64,000 bases of DNA from Argyresthia goedartella. Taxonomy: Eukaryota; Arthropoda; Insecta; Lepidoptera; Argyresthiidae. Under the pieces are notes generated by a model that did no database searches, was not told where the DNA came from, and was given only the letters and a program-made list of their open reading frames with translations. Every line of letters begins with the position of its first letter. The stretch's first letter is position 1. A program made the position numbers and the translations under genes. Positions 44,538 to 55,595 of the stretch are shown piece by piece. Location of the stretch: the NCBI GenBank assembly GCA_949825045.1, contig OX463827.1, positions 7,958,501-8,022,500 on the forward strand, in the 5' to 3' direction.

Positions 44538-45084
44538 ACAAAAGTACTGCCTTCCTATATCTTTCTCCACCAAGCTACTGAGATCGTTCTAGAAAAATAT
44601 GAAAGCTACGCAAAGGTATCCGTCCTCTCTATTAGACTGGCAACTGAACCAAGACCCTCATGCCATATATCATACTACGGCGAGAAGTATCTAACTAAAC
44701 TTGTCGCACTGTACTATACGAGTACCTCCTTCGATAATCAGCGGCATGAAGACTGCAGTCACGCTTTACCTTTGTTGTTCAGGAACAAAGGGCAATAGCG
44801 AAATGAAATGTAAATTCAGGCTGGCAACGTGACGACGGTACATTCAGGCTGGCAACGTGACGACGGTACAAACAAGATGTTTAGGCCAAAGTGAGAGTTT
44901 CGTAGTAGAGTTGTTTTGTTACAATAATAAGAATAAGAACGTCTACGACTGTTTTACCCCATTCAGAGCCCGATACATCTGGCACATGGAATAGAAATGG
45001 AGTATATCCGGGAGCCACAATTTTACGATTCTGTGATTATTTAATTAGGCACATCAACAGCATACATATGCAGTATTTTACAAT
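44538..45084. other. Unassigned sequence with a small duplication
   Basis: A plus-strand frame of 90 codons at 44526-44798 begins inside family A and has no recognised family. A 28-bp direct duplication (ATTCAGGCTGGCAACGTGAC, continuing to GACGGTAC) occupies 44814-44841 and 44842-44869. Confidence 0.5.
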
Positions 45085-46326
45085 ATAAATATGGCGGTGT
45101 TGTCCCTGAATGAGTGCCTATTATATAAATATGGCGGTGTTGTCCCTGAATGAGTGCCTATTATATAAATATGGCGGTGTTGTCCCTGAATGAGTGCCTA
45201 TTATATAAATATGGCGGTGTTGTCCCTGAATGAGTGCCTATTATATAAATATGGCGGTGTTGTCCCTGAATGAGTGCCTATTATATAAATATGGCGGTGT
45301 TGTCCCTGAATGAGTGCCTATTATATAAATATGGCGGTGTTGTCCCTGAATGAGTGCCTATTATATAAATATGGTGGTGTTGTCCCTGAATGAGTGCCTA
45401 TTATATAAATATGGCGGTGTTGTCCCTGAATGAGTGCCTATTATATAGATATGGCGGTGTTGTCCCTGAATGAGTGCCTATTATATAAATATGGCGGTGT
45501 TGTCCCTGAATGAGTGCCTATTATATAAATATGGCGGTGTTGTCCCTGAATGAGTGCCTATTATATAAATATGGCGGTGTTGTCCCTGAATGAGTGCCTA
45601 TTATATAAATATGGCGGTGTTGTCCCTGAATGAGTGCCTATTATATAAATTTGGCGGTGTTGTCCCTGAATGAGTGCCTATTATATAAATATGGCGGTGT
45701 TGTCCCTGAATGAGTGCCTATTATATAAATATGGCGGTGTTGTCCCTGAATGAGTGCCTATTATATAAATATGGCGGTGTTGTCCCTGAATGAGTGCCTA
45801 TTATATAAATATGGCGGTGTTGTCCCTGAATGAGTGCCTATTATATAAATATGGCGGTGTTGTCCCTGAATGAGTGCCTATTATATAAATATGGCGGTGT
45901 TGTCCCTGAATGAGTGCCTATTATATAAATATGGCGGTGTTGTCCCTGAATGAGTGCCTATTATATAAATATGGCGGTGTTGTCCCTGAATGAGTGCCTA
46001 TTATATAAATATGGCGGTGTTGTCCCTGAATGAGTGCCTATTATATAAATATGGCGGTGTTGTCCCTGAATGAGTGCCTATTATATAAATATGGCGGTGT
46101 TGTCCCTGAATGAGTGCCTATTATATAAATATGGCGGTGTTGTCCCTGAATGAGTGCCTATTATATAAATATGGCGGTGTTGTCCCTGAATGAGTGCCTA
46201 TTATATAAATATGGCGGTGTTGTCCCTGAATGAGTGCCTATTATATAAATATGGCGGTGTTGTCCCTGAATGAGTGCCTTATATATAGATATGGCGGTGT
46301 TGTCCCTGAATGAGTGCCTATTATAG
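45085..46326. repeat. 40-bp minisatellite, 31 units
   Basis: The unit starts ATGGCGGTGTTGTCCCTGAA and continues TGAGTGCCTATTATATAAAT. It begins at 45091 and recurs every 40 bases to 46291, giving 31 units. Only four units differ: C to T near 45375, TAAAT to TAGAT near 45447, A to T near 45651, and CTATTATATAAAT to CTTATATATAGAT near 46280. There are no spacers, and every frame has stops. Confidence 0.97.
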
Positions 46327-47994
46327 ATTGACCATTGTTGTCAATTATGACAGTATTTTAATTCAGATTGAAAATAATGTAACTCAAGCTTTAGGTATAT
46401 AATAAATTAATATTAGTTAACAAAATATATGGTTAGTTGCAAGTTAGTTTGCTCTTTCAGGATCTTGTTCCTGAAGGCAGGCAAGCGATCGTGAAATATA
46501 TCTATGTTGGATTTATTACAGGTGTTGTTATATTTGATTGATTAATAACATCAACAAAAGATATTCACAAACATTTATATAAAGTGTGACGTTTGGAGGT
46601 TGGCCTTAAAGGTAAACTAAGAATAAGAAACAAAAAGTTTTTAAGAAAGTATAAGTGTATTTAGTCTGATTGGAAGGCGTGGGTAAATTTTGGTAATATA
46701 AATATAATAAACAGAAACTAAAACAGTGGGTAAAAATACTAAAACAGAAAATGAATCTGAAATGCCAGGTCGAAATACCCCGTGGGTTTCAACAACCGGG
46801 TTTAAACTCGGGTAGGTTTTTAACCCAATATTAATTGTTTGTCAAGATAACTCAACCAGGTTATGGCCCCGAAGAAGAAAAACTTTTCCTGCAGCAATAA
46901 AATAATAGAAATTATAGGTAAGTAACAAAAATACAGCAGAATGACGAAAGTGAACAAACACAAGATAAAATTTGGGAAATTAGACAATAGATTACTCAGA
47001 TGGGAATGCACAGTACTACTTATTATCTTTTACTATATGAATTATGTGTTGTGTTTTAGCACATTTGATAGAATGAGGCGATAAAGTGGCAAAAACAAGG
47101 ATATTTATAGAATGTTCACGTCTGATAAAAAAACTCGTGTTGGTTCATGTCAAAATGTCCAAGAACGTTAACACACAAACTCATATTTGACCCAACGTCA
47201 CAGTATCTTCCAGAAATAACAGATTTTCAACGAGTTCGCAAAGCCTTAAATTTACGAACCGAGAAGTTTTTGGCACGAGAAGAAGGCGAGGGTCGTAGCG
47301 AGGTTCGTTAAGAAGCCTTTTCGAACGAGTTTTCCTACTGAAGGAATAATCCGTGAAACTGCTTAAGTTGCACCCTTCACTGCATTCATGATTATTGATA
47401 AACCATCAATATAATTTATCCAATAAAACAACAGTCAAATAAATTTGTTGCGTCATCTGTCAAGACAAAGTGTTTGATAAATGGAAACACTCAATGCAAC
47501 TATATACGAAAAATATATGAGAAATTATATATATATTATATTTATGATAGGTAACAACTAAAAAACGAACATTATTTGTCGTTGTAAGGAATAAAATTAC
47601 TAGAATAACAATTTAGGTAATTTGAAAGTAGCGATAAGTACAAGGCTATTTGAAAGTACTAGTTGTATTATTTCAAGTCTTTAATGTGCCAAACGCCAAA
47701 GTCTCTTTCAGCCATGTTCTCCAGAACGTAAACCAAGCTTACCTTTTACCCGGGACTTCAAAAACGTGGGTGCAAGTTTTTTTTGATAAAATGAGTATCT
47801 TTGTTATTTTGGAAATAAATTCATTTTCAGACAATGGCTCTTATTTGGAATTCAGTGACCTTTCGGCGCAAACTCTAGTTCTGTAGTAGTGAACTCACCC
47901 AAAAAAATGTAATGACGGATCTAAGTGATGTAACAACATCCTATGGAAATAAATGATTTTTGATTTTGATTTTGATTTGATTTCTTCTTATTTC
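46327..47994. other. Intergenic sequence including a dispersed repeat
   Basis: 46690-47180 matches, in order, pieces at 50650-50880, about 51860-51940 and 55465-55580. Shared landmarks are ACTAAAACAG, CTGAAATGC, CGTGGGTTT, TCCTGCAGCAATAAAATA, CACAGTACTAC, GATAAAGTGG and TTCATGTCAAAA. It codes for nothing recognised. The rest shows no gene. Confidence 0.6.
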
Positions 47995-50150
47995 TTTCAA
48001 GTGCGGGATAGAGTGCAGTATGAACATCATCACACATTCTTAATAAGTGACCCAGATTTTCGGCATAGTTATCTCGAGAAAAAAATTAAGTCATTAGGGC
48101 CATTGTTATCTGTATAGTGAGACCCACAAGTCACAGGATCTCTGCCATGTACTTAAAATAAAGGAGTGTACCCGATAGTTTCATTAACTGAATTATTTGT
48201 CGCGAACTGTATCTTCGGTAAGTCAACATACCAAGACCGATGATCATCGTCTACCAAAGTAGACACGGTCATTATGGTCTTGTTGTATCGCTCAACTGAG
48301 TGTATTTTTACAGTTAATCTAGGCGTAAAGTGGACTTGCGGTACATTATACTTTTTAAATAGTCTGCCAAGTTTATGAATTGTGAACTGACATCCGCTAT
48401 CTAGGACAACAGCTTGTGAAACTGCGTGTTCCAGAAAATCATCGTTTTTGATATGTTTCGTTACCAGTTCAGCACTAGCTCAGCGAAGTGGTAATAGCAT
48501 GTTATAATTTGAGAAACGGTACGTGATAACAGATATGTAGTTGTCTTGCTTCCTAGTATTTTGCAAGGGTTCTATTAGATCAATTAACAGCGCTTGAAAT
48601 GGTCTAACCACCTTTTTAGGTCAGTCTATTTTGCCATGAGTGCCTTGAGTGGGAAACTTATAAGCAAGTCAAGTATCACAGCGAGAGATAAAGCACATTA
48701 GAATGCATTCCTGGCCAATAGCACCGAAGTGTCAAGCTCTTTAATGATATTTATGATTATACCCTTGATTCGGCAGGATAATGTAGGATGTTGTGGTGAA
48801 TATAATATTGTGTTAAAAGGTGTTAAAAGTAAAAAACCGGTCAAGTGCGAGTCTAAATCGCGCACGAAGGGTTTCGTACCACCGTTCAATGGAAGCGATG
48901 GTGTGGAGTGAATAGTTTGGATTTTACACAGCAAAATATTGTTTACAAAGTTATTGGTGCGGTTACTTTTACACTCCATGTACGTAACCAGGTGCATCCA
49001 TAAGTTTGTATGTGGTATTGAAAGAATTGTTGTATGGGAGCCCCCTTAAATATTTCTTTTATCCTGTTTTTTAGTATTTGCTGTCATAGCGGCAACATAA
49101 ATACATCATCTGTGAAAATTTCAACTGTCTAACTATCACGGTTCGTGAGATACAGCCTGGTGACAGATGGACGGACGGACAGCGGAGTCTTAGTAATAGG
49201 GTCCCGTTTGGAACCCTTCGGGTACGGAACCCTAACAATATGTATTTGAAAAAATCTCGAATGCAAGGATTATCTTTAAAAAAATATATAATTTACAAAA
49301 TCCGATTAGGGATACAAAATTAAATGTCGTTATACATATTTTTTAAATAAACACATAATATGTGTAATATGGTATCAACGATTTGATGCAGTACTATACT
49401 AGTTTTTTGTCAGTAGTGGTGAGTAGATTCCAGAAAAGAAGATATTTTTGCGTCTTCTAAACATATAGAAAACCCATAATTTATCAAAGCCCTTGCACCA
49501 AAACATATCCGGCTTTCCATAGATACTGTTTCTGCGCAGTTGATTCGTAATCTTTCCTTTGCAGCCTCAATTCATACATCGTACATGGGTTTGAGATTCT
49601 CACGTATTATCAAAGATCTTCAAAGTCTTTGTCTTCCAAGTCGTTTCGTTCTTTCCACGGAAAAACTCTACTGACTCTTATCAGCATATCACTCGCGTTA
49701 CGTAGATTTGAAAATCTTACAGGGGAATCTTGAGAAACGTTGGAAAATATATAATTACCAGCAAACTTATGTAGTAGGAGAAACAGTAGCGATGAGCGGA
49801 GCGTTAGGCGATAGCAGTAAGAGGAGCAGTATTAAAGATCGATGTTGAACTTTCCACATCGATGTTTAATCTCAAAATAAAATGGGAAGAGAAAACACCC
49901 CCTCTAGCCAGACTTCCTGAAGGATTAGATTAGAGTAAAGACGGTAAAAGTTTTTCCATATTCCAAATAACATCTCTAATGTTCCATTGCAGTGAGAATG
50001 GCAAAAGCTCCCTGATCGGTGTGCTGTAGTTTTTCTCTGCATTCGAAAGCGACTTTTATAAGCTGTAGGATGCTCTACACCATCGATAGTTTGAGCTAGC
50101 TTAGCACCGATGCCACGATTACTCCGTGTGTATTCATAATTTATTTGTTG
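47995..50150 (-). pseudogene. Ty3/Gypsy pol remnant (RNase H and integrase)
   Basis: No long frame survives, but minus-strand translation in pieces is clear. At 49990-50130 is SNRGIGAKLAQTIDGVEHP followed by TAYKSRF, the RT/RNase H junction of Ty3/Gypsy. At 48719-48730 is YWPGM. Next come LLIDLIEPLQNTRKQDNYI (first catalytic region), VVLDSGCQF (second), HFTPRLTVKIHSVERYNKTI (glutamate region), then DDDHRSWYVDLPKIQFATNN. At 48000-48100 is a segment like GSHYTDN. Stops and shifts are frequent. A family A repeat (48832-49236) has entered between the two halves. No LTRs were identified. Confidence 0.75.
48832..49236 (+). mobile_element. Family A repeat, complete copy inside the Gypsy remnant
   Basis: ACCGGTCAAGTGCGAGTC, AGGGTTTCGTACCACCG, CATGTACGTAACCAGG, GTCATAGCGGCAACATAAAT, GATGGACGGACGGACAGCGG and GGGTACGGAACCCT are all present in order. 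It is very close to copy 2 at 19.9 kb. Confidence 0.88.
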
Positions 50151-50282
50151 CACACAAATAATACACAGTCAACACGACTTGAATAAAAATATTGTACAAA
50201 AGTGAGCTTATCTCTAATAAGATATCTCTTACAGTAAACAAAATTTGGATGAGAAAGGGTAGACGATGTGTACAACAATATA

Positions 50283-50654
50283 AGTAACTTACTCGCGCAA
50301 GAAGGGTTCCATACCACCGAACGTAGGGTTGGTGTGGACTGAATAGTTTGTATTTTACATAGCAAAATGTTGTTTACAAAGTTATTTGTGCGGCTACTTT
50401 CACACTCCATGTACCTAACCAGGTGCATTCATAAGTTTGTATGTTACAGATACAGATAAATAAATTATTTTATTCCGATTATTAGTATTTGTTGTTATAG
50501 CGGCAACAGAAATACATCATATGTGAAAATTTGAACTGTCTAACTATCACGGTTCATGAGATACAGCCTGGTGACAGACGGACGGACGGACGGACGGACA
50601 GCTAAGACTTAGTAATGGGGTCCCGTTTTACCCTTTGAGTACGGAACCCTAAAA
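50283..50654 (+). mobile_element. Family A repeat, copy with truncated front
   Basis: It starts ACTCGCGCAAGAAGGGTTCC and has the central CATGTACCTAACCAGGTGCA block, TTATAGCGGCAACAGAAATA, (GACG)n at 50578-50597 and GAGTACGGAACCCTAAAA. The first 20 bases or so of the usual front are missing. Confidence 0.85.
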
Positions 50655-50772
50655 CAGAAAATTAAACTATTGGTAAAAAGACTAAAACAGAAGCAGGATC
50701 TGAAATGCAAGGTCGAAAGTCCCGTGGGTTTAAACTCGGGAGGGTTTTTAACTCAATAGTTATTGTTTGTCA

Positions 50773-50819
50773 ACACCTTCGGGGTCATAACCCACCTAGG
50801 GTTATGACCCCGAAGGTGT
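50773..50819. repeat. Perfect palindrome, 21-bp arms, 5-base loop
   Basis: ACACCTTCGGGGTCATAACC plus C (50773-50793) pairs exactly with 50799-50819 across ACCTA. It lies inside the repeat shared with 46690-47180; the sister sequence at about 46836-46872 has only the right arm. Confidence 0.95.
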
Positions 50820-51119
50820 CTAAGCCCCGTTAGTTTTTCCTGCAGCAATAAAATACTAGAAATTGTAAATAAGAAACAGTCTATCAGGGACAGTCGATCT
50901 CTATATACTTTATATATTCAAAAACCGGCCAAAGAAGCACCATCTCTCCCTTTCCAGTTAGATATACATACAAATATTTGTATGTATTAGTTTATAATAC
51001 GGTTTATTCATATTTTTACGTTGTATTTAAGTAATTGTGTAGGTATGCAGTCTATTTTTAGCAATTAGGGTTATCAGTATAATACTTACTGTTTGTAGTA
51101 TATATTAGTCGTAGTATTT

Positions 51120-51275
51120 ATAGTTTTATTGTACGCGCAGGTCTTCCCCCGATCAACCATCACCTTTCCTACCATCTTGGTTTGCTGGAAGAAATCTCTT
51201 TTGAGAGATAAGCTCGCCTTTGTGCATGTTTTTTCTATTATAAGTTATCTGTATGACTGTTTTGTGTAGTACTAT
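51120..51275 (+). repeat. LINE-like 3' tail, diverged
   Basis: Matches 39640-39785: AAATCTCTTTTGAGAGATAA, TTTGTGCATG, TGTTTTGTGTAG. No coding part is attached. Confidence 0.55.
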
Positions 51276-51349
51276 AAAGAAATTACGAAAATTTCGAATT
51301 ACGAAGAAAAAAATAACATAATGAATGACGAAATAATTTAGGGAATTAA

Positions 51350-51856
51350 AAAACCGGTCAAGTGCCAGTCAAACTCGTGCATGAAGGGTTCCGTAGGTAC
51401 CACCGTACAATGGTAGCGATCGATGGTGTTGAATGAATAGTTTGGATTTTACATAGCAAAATGTTGTTTACAAAACTGTTTATGCGGCTACTTTCACACT
51501 CCATGTACGTAACCAGGTGCATTCATAAGTTTGTATGTGGTATTTAAAGAATTGATCTATGGGTATTTATTTTCTTAACCCCTTAATGCATGGCTTGACC
51601 CGAAATGGATCGCGATTTTCAACCTTATTGCTTGGTAATACAGTTCAAAACCTATGAAACCATATATGGGTTAGCATGCAGTAAAGGGTTAACTTTTTTA
51701 GTATTTATTGTTATAGCGGAAATAGAAATACATCATCTGTGAAAATCTCATCTGTCTAACTATCACGGCTCATGAGACACAACCTGACCTGGACGGACAG
51801 CGAAGGCTTAGTGATAGGGTCCCGTTTGGCACCCTTCGGGTAGGGAACCCTAAAAA
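51350..51856 (+). mobile_element. Family A repeat with an extra internal block
   Basis: The usual parts are present, from ACCGGTCAAGTGCCAGTC to GGGTAGGGAACCCTAAAAA. Between the central block and TTATAGCGGAAATAG lies an extra stretch of about 120 bp (51575-51695) with AACCCCTTAATGCATGGCTT and, reversed, GCATGCAGTAAAGGGTTAAC, that is, short inverted ends flanked by TTAA. This looks like a small TTAA-type MITE inserted in the repeat. Confidence 0.75.
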
Positions 51857-52370
51857 GTACTTACCCAGATGAGAAAACACAGTACTACCTATATATATAT
51901 ATATATAACTTTAAAATAATTTAATTTTATGTTTCAGCACAACGGAACCTAATCTCAAAAGCTCATTGCAGATGGCGCTGGTGTACCCAGAGAACTTGGA
52001 GGCTGTTTATCTGTCAAAGTTGTCAAATTTTATGTAGTTCTTATAGTACAGATGTAGTGAATAATCCTTTCCTTTCGTATTTTCTCGGAAATGTTCGTTT
52101 TTGTCTTACTACTTCACGCGCACTCAGTACACATCGAGACAACGTAGGGAACGGTCGCATTGCAAGAGGAAGTATCTATATAGAGTAGTTAATACCACAG
52201 AAATATTTTGTTGATATTTATGTTAGATTTTGTGATAAACTTCATGGACTCGTGTATTAATGCAGGCCACCTATATATTTTTTTTGACTTTACATTTCAC
52301 TCTTGTCTGTCATTTTTGTAAATAATAAACATTGATTTTACTCGATCCACATTAACAATTTATAACAGAC

Positions 52371-54764
52371 ATGCCGAAAGCACTAAGAAAAGGGAAACGT
52401 TTAGATCGGCAAGCCTGCGAAGTTATTTTCAATATTTATTTATATTTCTTAACTGAAAATGATTAATTCAAACATACCAACTATACTGCTTACTTTTGTA
52501 AAGTCCAAAAACGAGTTTCAGAGGCCAGTGGAATTTCTCAACGAACAGTAAATAAAATATTGCAAAAAGAATACATAAATCAATCCACCTCCAATAGTCC
52601 GAAGTCGGCAAAGTTGGGTAGACCAAATAAATTATTTTGTCTAGGTCTTGACGATTTTGACTATAACGTTATACGCCGATTAGTGTATAATTTCCATTTG
52701 ATATACAAACAAGTACCTACAATTAAAGCCCTGAAGTCCAAGTTATCCGAAGCCATAAATTTTAAGGGATGTGACTTTACGCTAAGAAAAATTCTTAGAA
52801 AAATGGGATTTCGGTATATGAAAACAACCATCGATATAAATACTAAGGATAGGCCTTCCCGTACTAAATTTCTTACCATTTTGAGGCTAAGAAAAATAGC
52901 GCCCCTGTCGGAATTCGTCGGAACCAAGACAGTACGAAAAATTGTAACGGCGTCACGGTCGGTCACGTTCCGATTTGTGGTGTATAGACACAATATTAGG
53001 AAAGTTGATCTACGGATAACTCTCAAATACCCGGTGACTTTTAATCGGTGATTAGGAGTAGAAATAAAATATATCTAGCTAAAATTTTACTTAAGGGGCG
53101 AGGTCTCACGCAATTAGCTCATGTTTAATTAATAAAAAAATGAAACATAATTAAATAGGCATATTAATTTTTGTCTTTGCCGTTAAATTATGAAAGAGGA
53201 TGTAAGCTCACAGATACACATTAGTAGCGTGACTTGGAATTTAAGATCTTGATTTTAATTTATAAGTAATAAACTACCTAATCATAGAAAAAGTTATGAA
53301 TTAGTTAGGGGGGGGGGGGGGGTAACCAAATGACATTACGAATAGTAATCTAATGACATTACGAATATTAATCTTGACATTACGAATAGAAAAATAACCA
53401 AATCGGATCGTTTTTCAAATATAGGAAGCGGGCAGTTTCACTGTGCGTCGCGCGTCGCTATAACGTTACGTCAGTCGAATGGTTGATTTTCGTTTTAGGA
53501 TTTTTTCGAGAACAATATTTTATAGATAATCAATTTAAAGCCAATAGAAATTGATAATATAATATTTACTTGTGATACGACACTCCCTGTTTTTGTGTTT
53601 TGCGATTTGGGTATGATTTACACCTTTTTACGTCGCAGGTCACCATTTTTGTTTTTGCTGCCGATATGTCAATCGGCTGTCACCGTCCAAGCGCGACTGA
53701 TTGCAAACAGTACAATTTTCCCGATTTTGTACTGTTTTTGTAGCGACACTTTCAAGCGCTCCGTGCCCTGTCCCTACTATTCAAGTCTGTGAAAACAACA
53801 GAAAATTACTTATCGAGAAAGATGATGTTCGTTTAAAAAGAGTAGAGTTTTTAGCCGCGATAAAAAAGTACAGATTGCAAGGGAGAGAGATTGTTTATAT
53901 GGATGAAACATACATCCATACCTCACATTTGGCAGGTAAAAGCTGGGCTGACTCGTCAGAAAACGGAGTGAAACAGTTAATTTCTAAAGGAGAACGTCTT
54001 ATAATATTGCACGCTGGTAGTAGAAAGGGGTTTATACATTGCATTGGGCATTGTTAATGTATCAGTCTACTGATAAAACAGGTGACTATCACAACGCGAT
54101 GAACAATGAAAACTATGAAAAATGGCTTCGTAATCAACTCATTCCAAACTTAGCTCCACATTCGGTACTAGTAGTAGATAATGCTGCATATCATAATAAT
54201 TACGTAGAAAAACCTCCTAATTCAAATACCAGGAAGCAAGACATGATTGATTGGCTATCCAAACATAACGTTCCGATTGATCCGTCATTAACAAAACTTG
54301 AAATATATGAAATTATTTGCAAGTACAAACAAGACTTTGTAAAATACTCTATAGATAAACTTATGAACGAATATGGACACAGCGTACTAAGATTGCCACC
54401 ATATCATCCTGATTTCAATCCGATTGAAAACATATGGTCTCAAATAAAGGGATACGTATCCAAAAGAAACATCAGTATGAATATGACTACTGTGAAACAA
54501 TTGGTACAGGAAAAGGTTAATATGATTGGTTCCGATGTTTGGGCCAAAGTATGTGACCACGCCATCAAATGCGAAAACGAGTACCGAAAACACGAACCTG
54601 AGTTGGAAAATTATATGGCTAGTTTTGTAATCACCGTTCATGAAAACTCTGACGATGATACAGCAGAAAATAGTTCTGATTCTGACTGTGATATGGAAGT
54701 TGGAAGTATTGTTTCGCATCACACTGTCCACCCCGCTCCTCCTCCTCTTATCCCGCTGTCATAA
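52371..54764 (+). pseudogene. DDE transposase with DD82E spacing, broken
   Basis: The start at ATG 52371 gives MPKALRKGKRLDRQACEVIF; an in-frame TAA follows at 52464-52466, and the frame resumes with KRVSEASGISQRTVNKILQK, a helix-turn-helix. It runs through LRKILRKMGFRYMKTT to the 961-bp insert at 52829, and continues after it at NNRKLLIEKDDVRLKRVEFL. First catalytic Asp: REIVYMDETYIHTSH. A one-base shift lies at about 54040-54057. Second Asp: SVLVVDNAAYHNNYV. Glutamate: PPYHPDFNPIENIWSQIKGY. I count 82 residues between second Asp and Glu. An acidic tail (ENSDDDTAENSSDSDCD) ends the protein. DD82E is the signature of the Sailor group as I recall it. Confidence 0.88.
52829..53789. mobile_element. 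961-bp insertion inside the DD82E transposase gene
   Basis: TGAAAACAAC at 52819-52828 and at 53790-53799 flanks the insert as a 10-bp direct repeat, and the transposase reading is continuous when the insert is ignored. The insert begins CATCGATATAAATACTAAGG and ends CCTACTATTCAAGTCTG. No terminal inverted repeats, poly(A) tail or coding region were found. It includes a run of 15 G at 53308-53322. Confidence 0.75.
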
Positions 54765-55284
54765 TCGAAGTCGTTCATCCAATCAGAAAATCATATTTAT
54801 TTATATTAATTTCTCTGCTGGTTTGTTTTGTTTTATGTTGAGGTGTTTTTTTGTTATGTCATAGTATTTTTAATTAATTAGAAAAAAATATTGTATTAAA
54901 AAAGGTCTGCAAAATCCTACTGTAGTTTTGACTTATAGTTAGACTTTTGGGGTTCCAATCCTTATAGAATCATTAGATCATCCCAACCGGAATTTGGTTT
55001 TTATCAGTGCGTTTTATTGAAATAAAACGTCCTCAGTAACTAGTTATATTTTTGTTTACCTAACGAATTCTTTATATGATAGAATCGTGGTGGTTTTAAC
55101 AACTCAGTGTAATATACGTCAAACGGGCAATTTGACATTTGACATTGATAAATAAAGTATGCGATTTATTTGATACCTACACGTAATTTAATAATACAGT
55201 AATTCACAGACACATCGGCACCATTCGGGTGTTATCGTTGTTCCGAGTTTTGCCGATAGGAAAGGATTATTCACTACATCTGTA

Positions 55285-55595
55285 TATGGCGTGCTGACGT
55301 CATTTGCGGTTAATTTTGCCAGGGTCAAGGATATTTGAAAGATCACGTGACGTATTTTTGAACATAACCTCAGATGAATTAAACTATTTGCCCCAACTAC
55401 ACCAGTGACACCAAACGGCAGCAAGGGCGGACATAGCTGTCTATATAGTCTACGCATATCATTAGGTGATAAAGTGGTAAAAACAAGCATATTATTAATA
55501 GATTTATCACATTTTATGGGCAAAAAACATAGTGATTCATGTCAAAAAGTCCAGGAACGTCAAAACACAAAGTTATTAACAAAATTTATTTATTA
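55285..55595. other. Continuation of the repeat that hosts the DD82E element
   Basis: 55465-55580 matches 47070-47180 (GATAAAGTGG, TTCATGTCAAAA, AACACAAA). No gene is seen. Confidence 0.5.

Larger units (their letters stand above)
52049..55282 (+). mobile_element. IS630-Tc1-mariner-type transposon, DD82E (Sailor group)
   Basis: TA at 52047-52048 and at 55283-55284 flank the element. The left terminus CAGATGTAGTGAATAATCCT and the reversed right terminus are identical for about 25 bases and then pair imperfectly to about 46 (both reach CTCGGAA). The transposase below fills most of the interior. Without the 961-bp insert the element would be about 2.3 kb. Confidence 0.9.

Noticed and set aside
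45085..46326. A CRISPR-like array
   Set aside because: The 40-bp units are directly adjacent, without variable spacers, and the setting is a eukaryotic genome. It is a minisatellite.
48698..48997. A minus-strand gene (also at 19802-20071 and 50141-50428)
   Set aside because: The shared peptide comes from family A repeats read backwards; it is the same interspersed repeat each time.
52560..53051. A self-contained 163-residue gene
   Set aside because: The first part is the DD82E transposase N-terminus; the part after 52829 is read-through into the inserted sequence.
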